Part shown: one piece after another, positions 45,330 to 54,619 of the stretch
Layout of the letters: each line of letters opens with the position of its first letter
Position numbering within the stretch: position 1 is the first letter of the stretch
Assembly: GCA_965218935.1 (NCBI GenBank)
Contig: CBDCMH010000002.1
Span: 124,001 to 188,000, forward strand
Source: JADFOI01 sp965218935
GTDB lineage: Bacteria > Acidobacteriota > UBA6911 > RPQK01 > JADFOI01
Direction: 5' to 3'
DNA: 64,000 nt
Translations under genes and position numbers: made by a program
The notes under the pieces: model-generated
Databases searched by the model: none
Seen by the model: only the letters and a program-made list of their open reading frames with translations
Told to the model about the DNA's origin: nothing

Positions 45330-47353
45330 ATACTCTTACCTTCTTTCGTCAACACCCAAAGTGGGTGGCTGCAATCCTCTTGATCGTGGCTACCCTCGTG
45401 GTCTATCTCCCCGTTAAGGACCATCAGTTTGTGCACCTGGATGATGACCTCTACCACAATCCTCAAACCCAGAAGGGCCTGACCTGGGCAAGTCTTGCTT
45501 GGGCCTTGACCGCTACAGAGGCGGGATTTTGGCATCCGCTTACCTGGTGGTCCCACATGCTGGACTATGAGCTTTTTGGATTGAACCCTGGCGGCCATCA
45601 TCTCATGAGCTTGTTGCTCCACACCCTCAATGTTCTCCTCCTTTTCGGGTTGCTTCAGCGGTGGACCGGCGCCCTATGGCGCAGTTTCTTGGTGGCGGCG
45701 TTGTTTGCCCTCCACCCGCTCAATGTGGAGTCTGTGGCCTGGGTAGCGGAACGCAAGAATGTGCTCAGCACGCTGTTTTGGCTCCTCACCCTGGGTGCCT
45801 ATGTCCACTATGTGAGAAAACCCCACTGGAAGCGTTATCTGTCGGTGGTTTTCCTGTTTGTTTTGGGACTGATGGCCAAACCCATGCTGGTCACGCTCCC
45901 TTGCGTGTTATTGCTGTTGGACTGTTGGCCTCTGGGCCGACTGGGTCCTTCCTGGAGCGAGTTACGGCAAAAGGGGTCCAAGCTGTTGCTGGAAAAAGCG
46001 CCGCTTTTCGCTCTATCTGTGGCTACTGGGATTCTGGCCATCCATGCCGAGAATAAGCTGGGAGCCTTGCCTTCTCTACAACAGATCCCCCTGGATGCAC
46101 GCCTTGGCAACGCCCTGACCTCCTTTGTGGCCTATTTGGGCAAGATGGTCTGGCCCACGGACCTGGCGGTGTTCTATCCCCATCCGGAGGCCTCACTGCC
46201 GGTAGGGCAGGTCATTCTGGCCGTTTTCGTGATCGGCACCCTCTCCGTCCTGGTGTTGTGGGGGACACCCTCATTTCCCTATCTCTTGGTGGGATGGCTA
46301 TGGTACCTGGGAACCTTGTTGCCCGTGAGTGGTTTGATCCAGGTGGGGCGACACTCCATGGCAGACCGCTACATGTATGTACCCCTGATTGGTTTATTCA
46401 TTCTACTGGTGTGGGGTTGTTCAGAATGGGTGGATGGCTCTCAGGTCAGGAAGGGATGGGGGATCGGAGCAAGTGTATTTCTGCTTCTTGGGCTATCGAT
46501 CAACACCCGGCTGCAGCTCGCCCATTGGCAAGATAGCATCGCCTTGTACGAACACGCGATTGAATCCACTGAAGACAACTATCTGGCTCACAATAACCTG
46601 GGAACCGTTTTCCTGGAAGCTGGAGAAATCGATAAGGGTATTGAGCAACTCTCGAGCGCCCTGCAAATCAATCCTGAGAGTATTCAAGTCTTGTACAACC
46701 TGGGACTTGCTCTGAAACAAAAAGGACACCCCGACGATGCCGCCCGTTATTTTTCTGAAGCCTTAGACATCAACCCGAACCTCGCCGATGCCCACAACAA
46801 CCTGGGGATCATACGCATGGCACAGGGAGATGGGGAGAAGGCCGCCCAGCATTTCTCCAAGGCTCTGGAGATTGATCCGCAACTCTTCGAAGCCCGCAAT
46901 AATCTGGGGACACTCTTGTTGGGACAGGGTCAGATCGAGGAGGCCATCCTTCATTTTTCCGAATCCCCCCTTCTCAATCCCCGTCAAGCTAGAGCTCACA
47001 ATAATCTAGGTGCGGCACTGGATCTGCAGGGACGGTCAGAGGAGGCAATGGGCCATTATCTCCTGGCTCTGGAACTGGCTCCCTCTTCCTATCTGACCCA
47101 TAACAACCTGGGCAAGATGTTCATGGAGAAGGGTGATCTGGACAACGCGGCTCGACACTTTTCCAAGGTTATTGAGATTGAGCCGAAGTTTGGAGATGCA
47201 CATTTCAATCTCGGTGTGGTCAGAACGGATCAAGGGAGAGTTGAGAAAGCCATCGTCTCCTTCCGCCAGGTCCTGGAACTGAATCCCAACAACACTGAAG
47301 CCCGGCAACGGCTGGCACTCTTGCTCGAGACACTAACCCTTGAAAAGCTTTGA
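45326..47353 (+). CDS. TMTC-like membrane GT-C/TPR protein (paralogue 2)
   Basis: A 675-residue protein. The first 400 residues form about ten membrane helices. The first external loop has the acidic motif HLDDDLYH (Asp39-41), the place where GT-C glycosyltransferases hold their metal and lipid-sugar binding residues. FWHPLTWWSHMLDYELFG and FALHPLNVESVAWVAERKNVLS are the best-conserved parts. Residues 405-665 are about eight TPRs. This architecture is that of TMTC O-mannosyltransferases, which use polyprenyl-phosphate mannose. Function is inferred from architecture and from the mannose-synthase gene that follows. Confidence 0.8.
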   Translation: MNTLTFFRQHPKWVAAILLIVATLVVYLPVKDHQFVHLDDDLYHNPQTQKGLTWASLAWALTATEAGFWHPLTWWSHMLDYELFGLNPGGHHLMSLLLHTLNVLLLFGLLQRWTGALWRSFLVAALFALHPLNVESVAWVAERKNVLSTLFWLLTLGAYVHYVRKPHWKRYLSVVFLFVLGLMAKPMLVTLPCVLLLLDCWPLGRLGPSWSELRQKGSKLLLEKAPLFALSVATGILAIHAENKLGALPSLQQIPLDARLGNALTSFVAYLGKMVWPTDLAVFYPHPEASLPVGQVILAVFVIGTLSVLVLWGTPSFPYLLVGWLWYLGTLLPVSGLIQVGRHSMADRYMYVPLIGLFILLVWGCSEWVDGSQVRKGWGIGASVFLLLGLSINTRLQLAHWQDSIALYEHAIESTEDNYLAHNNLGTVFLEAGEIDKGIEQLSSALQINPESIQVLYNLGLALKQKGHPDDAARYFSEALDINPNLADAHNNLGIIRMAQGDGEKAAQHFSKALEIDPQLFEARNNLGTLLLGQGQIEEAILHFSESPLLNPRQARAHNNLGAALDLQGRSEEAMGHYLLALELAPSSYLTHNNLGKMFMEKGDLDNAARHFSKVIEIEPKFGDAHFNLGVVRTDQGRVEKAIVSFRQVLELNPNNTEARQRLALLLETLTLEKL

Positions 47354-47366
47354 GAGTCTTGAGAAC

Positions 47367-49088
47367 ATGGCAGGCAGGAAATCCGTGGTGGTCCTACTCC
47401 TGGTAGGGATCGTCCTGATCGCATACGGCTCCGTTTGGAGTTTCGAATTCGTTAATATCGATGACGATCTTTACCTTACCGACTATCCTCAGATCCAGCG
47501 GGGCTTAAGCTGGGATAATGCCCTGTGGGCGATGACAGCGATGGAGGCGGCCTTTTGGCATCCGCTGACCTGGCTGTCTCACATGCTGGACACCCAACTT
47601 TTCGGATTGAACCCGGCCGGCCATCATCTCACCAACCTACTCCTTCATATCGCCAATGTGCTCCTTTTGGTCGCAGTCCTTCAGAAGATGACGGGGTCCG
47701 TGTGGTGCAGCGCATGGGTGGCAACATTGTTTGCCTTGCACCCTCTCAATGCGGAGTCGGTGGCCTGGGTGTCCCAGCGCAAGACTGTACTCAGCACGCT
47801 GTTTTGGTTGCTCACCCTGCTCGCCTATGTGGGTTATGTAAAAAAGCCGGACTGGAAGCGCTATCTGGGAATGATGGGAATCTTTGTGCTGGGTCTGATG
47901 GCCAAGCCCATGTTGGTGACCTTGCCCTGTGTCCTGCTGTTGTTGGACTATTGGCCGCTGGGAAGGCTCGGAAAAGATCCCAAGGAATTTTGGGAACGCT
48001 TGCCCAGATTGGCGGCAGAGAAGCTGCCGCTGTTCATTCCAGTGGCAGTGGCCAGCGTTGTAGCCATTCAAGCGCAGGCGCAGATGGGATCGATCTCGTC
48101 CTGGCAGAGCCTTCCACTGGGGATCCGCGTGCCCAACGCAGTACTGGCCTCTGCGCTTTATCTGAAAAAGATGGTTTGGCCCACGGATCTGGCGGTTTTC
48201 TATCCGCATCCGGGAAACGCATTGGCAGCATGGCCTGTTGCCCTGGCGGCCTTGGTGCTGGTGGGCCTTTCCGTGGGCGTCTGGTGGCAGGGTCGACGGT
48301 CTCCTTATCTGGTGGTGGGTTGGCTCTGGTATCTGGGCACTCTATTTCCGGTCAGCGGTCTCATTCAGGTGGGTGGGCACGCCATGGCCGACCGATATGC
48401 CTACGTCCCTTTGATGGGTCTGTTCATCATTCTGGTCTGGGGGGCAGCCGAGTTGGCACAGACCCTGCACCTCCCCAAAACATGGCTGCTGGGTGGTAGC
48501 CTGTGTGTCGTGATCGTCCTGATGGGAGCCGTACGTCTCCAAGTCAGCTATTGGAGAAACAGCTTTACCCTGTTTCAACACGCTCTGGAGTCCACTCAGG
48601 ACAATCATATGGCTCATTCCAATTTAGGGATCGCGTTTCTTGACAAGAACGACCTGGATGAGGCCATGGACCATTTTTACAAGGCCCTTGAGATTAAGCC
48701 GACCCATGCGGGGGTCCATACGAACCTGAGTATCGCTTTGCGGCGAAAAGGCATGCTGGACATGGCCCTAGAGCATTCCATCAGATCTGTCCAAATCAAT
48801 CCTGCCCTTGCCGAAGCACACAACAACCTGGGCATTGCATTCTTTCAAAAGGGAAGAGTGGAGGAAGCTTTGCAGGAATTCCGACAGGCACTGAAACTTA
48901 AACCTGACTATACCACCTGTTTCTATAACCTGGGCGTCGTCTTGGAGGGTGAGGATAGAATAGAGGAAGCCGCCCAATCCTTCCGTCAGGCCTTGAGACT
49001 GGATCCGGAACATGCTCAGGCGAAGCAGCGTTTGACTCTTCTCCTTGAGGAAGTGAGTCGCAGAAGAGAGGGAGGACAACTCAACTGA
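47367..49088 (+). CDS. TMTC-like membrane GT-C/TPR protein (paralogue 3)
   Basis: A 573-residue tandem paralogue of the preceding gene, sharing NIDDDLYLTD (Asp32-34), FWHPLTWLSHMLDTQLFGLN, LFALHPLNAESVAWVSQRKTVLS and GLMAKPMLVTLPCVLLLLDYWPLGRLG. It has only about four TPRs at the C-terminus. The start is taken as ATG 47367; the frame extends back to a TTG at 47340 that overlaps the previous gene. The 3' end overlaps the mannose-synthase start by one base. Two related enzymes with different TPR lengths may act on different proteins. Confidence 0.8.
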   Translation: MAGRKSVVVLLLVGIVLIAYGSVWSFEFVNIDDDLYLTDYPQIQRGLSWDNALWAMTAMEAAFWHPLTWLSHMLDTQLFGLNPAGHHLTNLLLHIANVLLLVAVLQKMTGSVWCSAWVATLFALHPLNAESVAWVSQRKTVLSTLFWLLTLLAYVGYVKKPDWKRYLGMMGIFVLGLMAKPMLVTLPCVLLLLDYWPLGRLGKDPKEFWERLPRLAAEKLPLFIPVAVASVVAIQAQAQMGSISSWQSLPLGIRVPNAVLASALYLKKMVWPTDLAVFYPHPGNALAAWPVALAALVLVGLSVGVWWQGRRSPYLVVGWLWYLGTLFPVSGLIQVGGHAMADRYAYVPLMGLFIILVWGAAELAQTLHLPKTWLLGGSLCVVIVLMGAVRLQVSYWRNSFTLFQHALESTQDNHMAHSNLGIAFLDKNDLDEAMDHFYKALEIKPTHAGVHTNLSIALRRKGMLDMALEHSIRSVQINPALAEAHNNLGIAFFQKGRVEEALQEFRQALKLKPDYTTCFYNLGVVLEGEDRIEEAAQSFRQALRLDPEHAQAKQRLTLLLEEVSRRREGGQLN

Positions 49089-49810
49089 TGCCTCGTTCCG
49101 TCTCGGTCATCGTACCGACCTATCAAGAAATCGAGAACCTTCCCCTGCTCACTGAACGACTAGAGAAGATTCGACAGAAGCACCACTTATCTCTCGAGCT
49201 GCTTATTATAGACGACAACAGTCAGGACGGCACTGAAGAGCTCATCTCGTCAATGGATCAGGACTGGATCACACTTGTGGTTCGAAAGAAAACACGAGGT
49301 CTAAGCCAGTCCGTTCTGGAGGGACTCAGATTGGCTCGTGGTGACGTTCTTGTCGTTATGGATGCAGATCTCAGTCATCCCCCTGAGAAAATCCCAGAGA
49401 TGTTGATTGCGCTTGAGAACGGTACAGATTTCGTGATGGGTTCCCGTTATATTACTGGAGGTTTAACTACGGCTTCCTGGGGATTTTTCCGCTGGCTGAA
49501 CAGCCGCGTAGCGACATTATTGGCCCGTCCCTTGACCTCGGTAAAGGATCCGATGTCTGGCTTCTTCGCGCTTTCCCGCAAAACTTTTGCATCAGCTTGC
49601 GATCTGAATCCGATAGGTTACAAGATTGGCCTTGAATTGATTGTGAAGTGTAACTTGCATCGCATCGAAGAGATCCCCATTCATTTTGAAGACCGTCAGT
49701 TTGGCGAAAGCAAGCTCACACTCTCGGAACAGAAGAAGTATATCCAGCACCTCTGCCGACTCTTCATTTATAAGTACTGGCGGCCTTTTTTTAAGCAGGG
49801 GCTGGGATAG
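49088..49810 (+). CDS. polyprenyl-phosphate mannose synthase-like glycosyltransferase (GT2)
   Basis: A 240-residue soluble GT2 enzyme with VIVPTYQEIENLPLL, IIDDNSQDGTEEL, VMDADLSHPPEKIP and the dolichol-phosphate-mannose-synthase type segment VMGSRYITGG followed by DPMSGFFALSR. It lacks a C-terminal membrane domain, as do the Dpm1-type enzymes. It would charge a lipid carrier with mannose for the two GT-C proteins encoded just upstream, with which it overlaps (TGATG). Specificity for mannose is by family, not seen directly; glucosyl transfer is a possible alternative. Confidence 0.88.
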   Translation: MPRSVSVIVPTYQEIENLPLLTERLEKIRQKHHLSLELLIIDDNSQDGTEELISSMDQDWITLVVRKKTRGLSQSVLEGLRLARGDVLVVMDADLSHPPEKIPEMLIALENGTDFVMGSRYITGGLTTASWGFFRWLNSRVATLLARPLTSVKDPMSGFFALSRKTFASACDLNPIGYKIGLELIVKCNLHRIEEIPIHFEDRQFGESKLTLSEQKKYIQHLCRLFIYKYWRPFFKQGLG

Positions 49811-49834
49811 CGGTAAACTCCCGCAATCCAGAAA

Positions 49835-51067
49835 CTAATCTAACTTGATTCGCCCAAACTTCCGCTTGCCCACTCTCAAAACAAAGGCAGGCTTCTGCTT
49901 GGGATCAATCTGGTAGCTGGGATCTTCGATCTTTTCTCCATCTATGGAAACAGCGGCGTGTCGGATGAGGCGTCGTGCTTCGGATTTGGAAGGAGCAAAC
50001 TTGACTTGAAGGACCAAATCAGGCAGAGTCACAGGCCGGCCACTGCAACGGACGGAAAAGGCGGGCATCTCCTCCGGCACCTCGCCTTCTTGAAACACTC
50101 GAGTGAAGTGTTGCTGCGCTTCCTGGGCCGCCCTTTCAGAGTGAAAGTCGCTCACCATACTGAAAGCCAGATCCCCTTTGGCCTTCATGGGATGGATGGC
50201 CCCCGATTCAACCCCCGACTTGAGTGCTTGAATGTCCTGTTGGGAAAGATCGGTCAGAAGCTCATAGTAGTTCCACATCAACAGGTCACTGATGGACATC
50301 ACCTTGCCATAGACCTCCTGAGGAGGATCGTTGACCCCGATGTCGTTTCCAAGCGATTTGCTCATCTTCGCGACTCCGTCCAATCCTTCCAAAATCGGAG
50401 TCATCAGAAGCACTTGAGGTTCCTGTCCGAATTCTCTTTGAATATCCCTCCCCACCAACAGATTGAATTTCTGATCGGTGCCCCCCAGCTCGACGTCTGC
50501 CTCCAAAACAACGCTGTCATAAGCCTGAGCCAGCGGGTAGAGGAGTTCATGAATCGAAATGGGTTGCTGGGATGCCATCCTTTTGGAAAAGTCATCACGT
50601 TCGAGCATGCGCGCTACCGTGTATCTGGAGGACAATCGCACCCATTCCTGGGAGGACAGGGAGCCCAACCAGCGACCGTTGAAATCGACGACGGTTTCCT
50701 GGGGATCCAGAATCTTGAAGACCTGTTCCTTGTAGGTTTCCGCGTTTTCCAGGACCTCTTCCCTGCTCAAGGGCGGGCGGGTCTTGTTTCTTCCCGTAGG
50801 ATCCCCGATCATGCCGGTGAAGTCTCCGATCAGAAAAACGACGCGGTGACCCAGATCCTGAAAGTGTTTCATCTTACGAAGCAACACGGTGTGGCCCAGG
50901 TGCAGATCGGGCGCGGTGGGATCAAAGCCCACCTTGACGGTGAGTGGCTTTCCGCTCTTTTTGGATTTTTCGAGTTTCCTGCGAAGCTCCTTCTCTGTAA
51001 TGGTCTCGGCAGTACCCTTTAAAAGATACGCCACCTGCTCATCCAGTGATCTTTTGGCCATGTCCAT
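49835..51067 (-). CDS. tyrS: tyrosyl-tRNA synthetase
   Basis: A 410-residue class I synthetase. The HIGH-type motif is HLGHTVLL, with DPTAPDLHLGH around it; the KMSKS motif appears as AKMSKSLGND. The C-terminal S4-like RNA-binding domain includes SKSEARRLIRHAAVSIDGEKI. The arrangement fits the TyrZ-like bacterial type, with a Leu in the HIGH motif. Two Met codons lie near the start (51067 and 51061). It is convergent with the mannose-synthase gene. Confidence 0.96.
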   Translation of the reverse strand: MDMAKRSLDEQVAYLLKGTAETITEKELRRKLEKSKKSGKPLTVKVGFDPTAPDLHLGHTVLLRKMKHFQDLGHRVVFLIGDFTGMIGDPTGRNKTRPPLSREEVLENAETYKEQVFKILDPQETVVDFNGRWLGSLSSQEWVRLSSRYTVARMLERDDFSKRMASQQPISIHELLYPLAQAYDSVVLEADVELGGTDQKFNLLVGRDIQREFGQEPQVLLMTPILEGLDGVAKMSKSLGNDIGVNDPPQEVYGKVMSISDLLMWNYYELLTDLSQQDIQALKSGVESGAIHPMKAKGDLAFSMVSDFHSERAAQEAQQHFTRVFQEGEVPEEMPAFSVRCSGRPVTLPDLVLQVKFAPSKSEARRLIRHAAVSIDGEKIEDPSYQIDPKQKPAFVLRVGKRKFGRIKLD

Positions 51068-51096
51068 CAGGATCGCCTATTATAAAGGCTCTTGTC

Positions 51097-51264
51097 ATGA
51101 AAGACGAAGAACTGAAGAAATTGAGACTTAAGGCTGAATGTTTCGACCGAATCGTGAAAAAGTACAATGACCTTCAGGCGGACGCCGGTTTTTACAGCAA
51201 AAACTGGGTGGAATTGGCTGAAGTCATTGAGGCCGAACTAAACAATTTCGATCGAGTCCAATAA
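51097..51264 (+). CDS. small hypothetical protein
   Basis: A 55-residue charged, helical protein in the gap between tyrS and ftsZ. The start at 51097 is chosen because AAAGGCTCTTGTC precedes it. It reads MKDEELKKLRLKAECFDR and ends NNFDRVQ. No family was recognised. It diverges from tyrS by 29 bp and converges on ftsZ. The composition looks natural, but nothing else supports it. Confidence 0.5.
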   Translation: MKDEELKKLRLKAECFDRIVKKYNDLQADAGFYSKNWVELAEVIEAELNNFDRVQ

Positions 51265-51288
51265 AGGCTGGGAGTTCGGGGACAGACG

Positions 51289-51333
51289 AAGAGATTGGGG
51301 ACGGCCCTCAAGGGCCTGTCCCCACAATCTCTT
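51289..51333. repeat. REP-like palindrome at the ftsZ stop codon
   Basis: An imperfect 45-bp inverted repeat. AAGAGATT (51289-51296) pairs with AATCTCTT (51326-51333), GGGGAC with GTCCCC, and GGCCCT with AGGGCC around CA. The ftsZ stop codon (51332-51334) lies at its edge. The GGGGAC core also occurs in the nuoN palindrome and just to the left (CGGGGACAG at 51277-51285). Confidence 0.75.
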
Positions 51334-52483
51334 AGACCTCTTGACGCAGATAGGCGGGAACATCCAGATCCGTCTCAGGATCTGGTCGATTGGGGTGGCG
51401 CAGCACCGGCGCCTCTCGGGGGGTCAGGGGAATCTCCTCTTCCTCGTCGATCCTGGCCGGTTGAGGTCTGGATGACGTCCTTTCTCCCCTGACCTCATCC
51501 TCGAATCCGGTGGCAATGACGGTAATCTTCAGTTTGTTCTCCATTCCATCATCGAAGACGGAGCCGAAGATAATGTTCGCATCCACGTGGGCCGCCTCCT
51601 GGATGATTCGACTTGCCTCGCTCACCTCGTGCAAGGTCATGTTCTGGCTACCGGTAATATTGATCAAAACTCCGCGAGCGCCCTCGATGGTTGTGTCTTC
51701 GAGAAGCGGGCTATTGATGGCTTTTCTGGCAGCCGTCTCGGCCCTGCTGTCTCCTTCGGCAATCCCCGTTCCCATCAGGGCCATCCCCATTCCCGTGACG
51801 ATGGTTTTCACATCGGCGAAGTCCAGGTTAATCACTCCCGGAACGGTAATCAGGTCACTGATGCCCTGAACGGCCTGACGGAGCACGTCATCAGCAAACT
51901 TGAAAGCATCTATCAGAGAGGTGTTGGGCGGTACGGCTGTGAGCAGCCTTTCATTGGGGATAGTAATCACGGTGTCGGCACTGTCTCTGAGTTCACCAAC
52001 AGCGTGCTCTGCCTGGTACATCCGTCTTTTCCCTTCAAAGTGAAAGGGCTTGGTGACAACGGCCACCGTTACAGCACCCAGTTCGGAAGAGAGGCTGGCT
52101 ACGATGGGTGCGCTGCCTCCCCCAGTGCCGCCGCCCAATCCGGCAGTCACAAAGACCATATCGGCACCTTCCAGCAACTCGATGATCTTTTCCGTATCCT
52201 CCAGGGCGGCTTGCCGGCCCACCTCAGGATTGGCACCTGCGCCTAACCCCTTCGTCAACTTGGCTCCGAGCTGGAGTTTCACGGGTGCATGGGACTGTCG
52301 CAGGGCCTGCAGATCGGTATTGGCTGCGATAAATTCCACCCCTTCGATTCCCGCCTCAATCATCCGGTTGACAGCATTGCAGCCTCCGCCGCCAATACCA
52401 ATCACCTTAATCGACGCTCCCTGCGCGTCTTCGTCAAATGACAGCCGGACATCCTCTCTTTTTCCCTCAAATCTTAAATTCAT
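51332..52483 (-). CDS. ftsZ: cell division protein FtsZ
   Basis: A 383-residue tubulin-like GTPase that forms the division ring. The tubulin signature TAGLGGGTGGGSAP is near residue 112, and GIGGGGCNAVNRM near 28. The C-terminal linker is short and ends in the conserved peptide DLDVPAYLRQEV that binds FtsA. It follows ftsA by 25 bp. Last gene of the division and cell-wall cluster. Confidence 0.98.
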   Translation of the reverse strand: MNLRFEGKREDVRLSFDEDAQGASIKVIGIGGGGCNAVNRMIEAGIEGVEFIAANTDLQALRQSHAPVKLQLGAKLTKGLGAGANPEVGRQAALEDTEKIIELLEGADMVFVTAGLGGGTGGGSAPIVASLSSELGAVTVAVVTKPFHFEGKRRMYQAEHAVGELRDSADTVITIPNERLLTAVPPNTSLIDAFKFADDVLRQAVQGISDLITVPGVINLDFADVKTIVTGMGMALMGTGIAEGDSRAETAARKAINSPLLEDTTIEGARGVLINITGSQNMTLHEVSEASRIIQEAAHVDANIIFGSVFDDGMENKLKITVIATGFEDEVRGERTSSRPQPARIDEEEEIPLTPREAPVLRHPNRPDPETDLDVPAYLRQEV

Positions 52484-52508
52484 GAAACCCTCCTCAGGAA
52501 CAAACGCT

Positions 52509-53750
52509 TCATCCGATCTTCTCCAAAAGCCAGCTTTTCATTCTGATCCGGGTGTCCCTGGGTCGGGCTCCCTGCGCCTGCACTGGCTTGGCTACGACGG
52601 GGCTCTGAACACTCTGGGTGTACTTCAATAGCCCCAGGGCGGTCGAGTAGGCGGGATGAAAGACAGGACTGTCGTGAGCGACGACATTGGCGGGATAACC
52701 CACCCGAACGGACATACCCAGCATCTGTTCAGCCCGGTCGACGACTCCGTCCAGAAGAGACCCTCCCCCAGTCATAACCAGACCGGTGACCAATTCCTTA
52801 TCCACACCAGCCTGCTGGATTGTTTTTTCCACGGCCTTGAGAATCTCATTGTAGCGAGCCCGTATAATCTCGCACAAGCGCCGCCGCGATTGCGTTCTAC
52901 GACGCCCCGAACCGACCTCAGTCACTTCGATCAACTCCTCCGCCGGAACACTCTCAGGAAAGACGCTGCCCGCCGATCGCTTCAGCTGCTCCGCCTCCTG
53001 TAGCGGAGCCCTCATCCCGATGGCGACGTCCTTGGTCACTAAGTTTCCCCCCATGGGCAGAACCTCGGAATGCCAGATACTGCCCCGCTTGTAAAGCGCA
53101 ATGTCGGTTGTTCCTCCTCCAATGTCCACCAGAATGGTACCCAGCTCTTTCTCATCGGAACTGAGGACCGCTTCGGAGGAGGCCAACTGCTGCATCACCA
53201 CGCCATTGACCAGGACTCCCGCCTTATTGATGGCATTGACGATGTTTTGCACCACGGCTGAGGCATTCAGGACCAGGTGCATGGAGACCGAAAGATGGCG
53301 GCCATTCATGCCCAGCGGATTGACCACTCCGTCATGCCCATCGACGTTAAAATCCCGGGTCAAACGGTGGATGACCTGATAGTCCTCTCCCAGATCTAGT
53401 GAAGCCGCAGCAGACACGGCACGGTCGACATCCTCACCGGTAATCTCACCGTTCCTGTTGTGGACTTCGGTCTCCCCGGAACTGTTGATTCCCCGGATAT
53501 AGGCTCCTCCGACACTCACATAGGCGGACTGGACCACCATTTGGGCCTGTTTCTCCGCCTCTTCCAGAGAGGCCTTAACGCTGTCGATCGTCTCGGAGAG
53601 ATTGACCACAACGCCCTTTCTCAGCCCCCTGGACGGGGCCCAGCCGGTCCCCAGGACCTCGATCTTGGTATCGTCCACCCGGGCACAAATCGAACAAATT
53701 TTTGTGGTTCCGACGTCAATGCCCGCCAGCATCTGTTTCTTTTGCGCCAT
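52509..53750 (-). CDS. ftsA: cell division protein FtsA
   Basis: A 413-residue actin-like protein that anchors FtsZ to the membrane. GIDVGTTKICSI begins the ATPase fold; the inserted SHS2 domain follows around residues 85-165; ILVDIGGGTTDIALY is the second phosphate-binding loop. The C-terminal amphipathic helix MKSWLLEKIG is the membrane anchor. The ATG at 53750 is preferred over a TTG six codons earlier that overlaps the ftsQ stop. Confidence 0.96.
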   Translation of the reverse strand: MAQKKQMLAGIDVGTTKICSICARVDDTKIEVLGTGWAPSRGLRKGVVVNLSETIDSVKASLEEAEKQAQMVVQSAYVSVGGAYIRGINSSGETEVHNRNGEITGEDVDRAVSAAASLDLGEDYQVIHRLTRDFNVDGHDGVVNPLGMNGRHLSVSMHLVLNASAVVQNIVNAINKAGVLVNGVVMQQLASSEAVLSSDEKELGTILVDIGGGTTDIALYKRGSIWHSEVLPMGGNLVTKDVAIGMRAPLQEAEQLKRSAGSVFPESVPAEELIEVTEVGSGRRRTQSRRRLCEIIRARYNEILKAVEKTIQQAGVDKELVTGLVMTGGGSLLDGVVDRAEQMLGMSVRVGYPANVVAHDSPVFHPAYSTALGLLKYTQSVQSPVVAKPVQAQGARPRDTRIRMKSWLLEKIG

Positions 53751-53764
53751 ACGAAGCGAAACAC

Positions 53765-54619
53765 TCAAAACGGATTGCTCGTTTTAGCCATCACGGTTCC
53801 CCCCTTTTTCTGTGGGGTGTGAAAGATGATCTTGCTGTCATAGGTGACGTCAACCGATTCGATCATCCCGTATTCCTCTTTCAGGCGATCGTACAGATCT
53901 TGCTGCGATACGAAGGTTTCATAGCGCATCAAAAAGTCGTGATCGCCAAGATGGACGGGAATGGGATCATCCTTGGGAATGACCGTTACCTGCTCCGGAA
54001 TTTCTACATCGACCTCCGATATCGAGCGATGATGAGAGGCCAGTTCCTCCACTACCCGAAGGTAGATTTGCATCCTGAGGATATTTTCTTCTTGGGCATT
54101 TTCTCGCGCTGCGTTCATCAAACCTCTCACGATGGGGCGGTCAATCGACTGATGGCTGGGGCCGTCGGGACGATCCAAAATCACACCTTCCTGGTCAACC
54201 ACGTACAGCTCATTGTCGATGGCCGCCAGGGCAACCGCCTGCCGTTCGCGGATATGGATCACGAGCTGGTTGGGAAACTTGCGCCGGACCGTGGCCTCTC
54301 TCACCCACGACTCCGACTCCACCAGATCCCGAATCCTATCCAGATCAAGGGACATCAGGTTTTCGGAAACACTCTGATAAATAAGCGCATCCAGAGCCCG
54401 CCTGTCCAGGTGAACCAGACCCTGATAATGGATCTGCTCTAATTGAAAGCGCATGGCGACTTCAGGGGGGTGCCGGGAGTAGGCCAAGGAATAGACTCCT
54501 ACCAGAGCAATGAGCACCAGCAACACGATGCGTGCACAAAGGATGGCGATCGATTTGAATGTCCTTCGACTGTTATTCAGGGTCTGATTCAAGGAAAGCT
54601 TCTCCGATTTTCCAAACAT
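53765..54619 (-). CDS. ftsQ: cell division protein FtsQ
   Basis: A 284-residue bitopic membrane protein. One helix (IVLLVLIALVGVYSLAY, about residues 31-47) is followed by a POTRA domain (QLEQIHYQGLVHLDRRAL) and the FtsQ C-terminal region (WVREATVRRKFPNQLVIHIRERQ). It links early and late division proteins. The N-terminus overlaps murC by 47 bp; later starts are possible. No ddl gene lies between murC and ftsQ, unlike in E. coli. Confidence 0.92.
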   Translation of the reverse strand: MFGKSEKLSLNQTLNNSRRTFKSIAILCARIVLLVLIALVGVYSLAYSRHPPEVAMRFQLEQIHYQGLVHLDRRALDALIYQSVSENLMSLDLDRIRDLVESESWVREATVRRKFPNQLVIHIRERQAVALAAIDNELYVVDQEGVILDRPDGPSHQSIDRPIVRGLMNAARENAQEENILRMQIYLRVVEELASHHRSISEVDVEIPEQVTVIPKDDPIPVHLGDHDFLMRYETFVSQQDLYDRLKEEYGMIESVDVTYDSKIIFHTPQKKGGTVMAKTSNPF

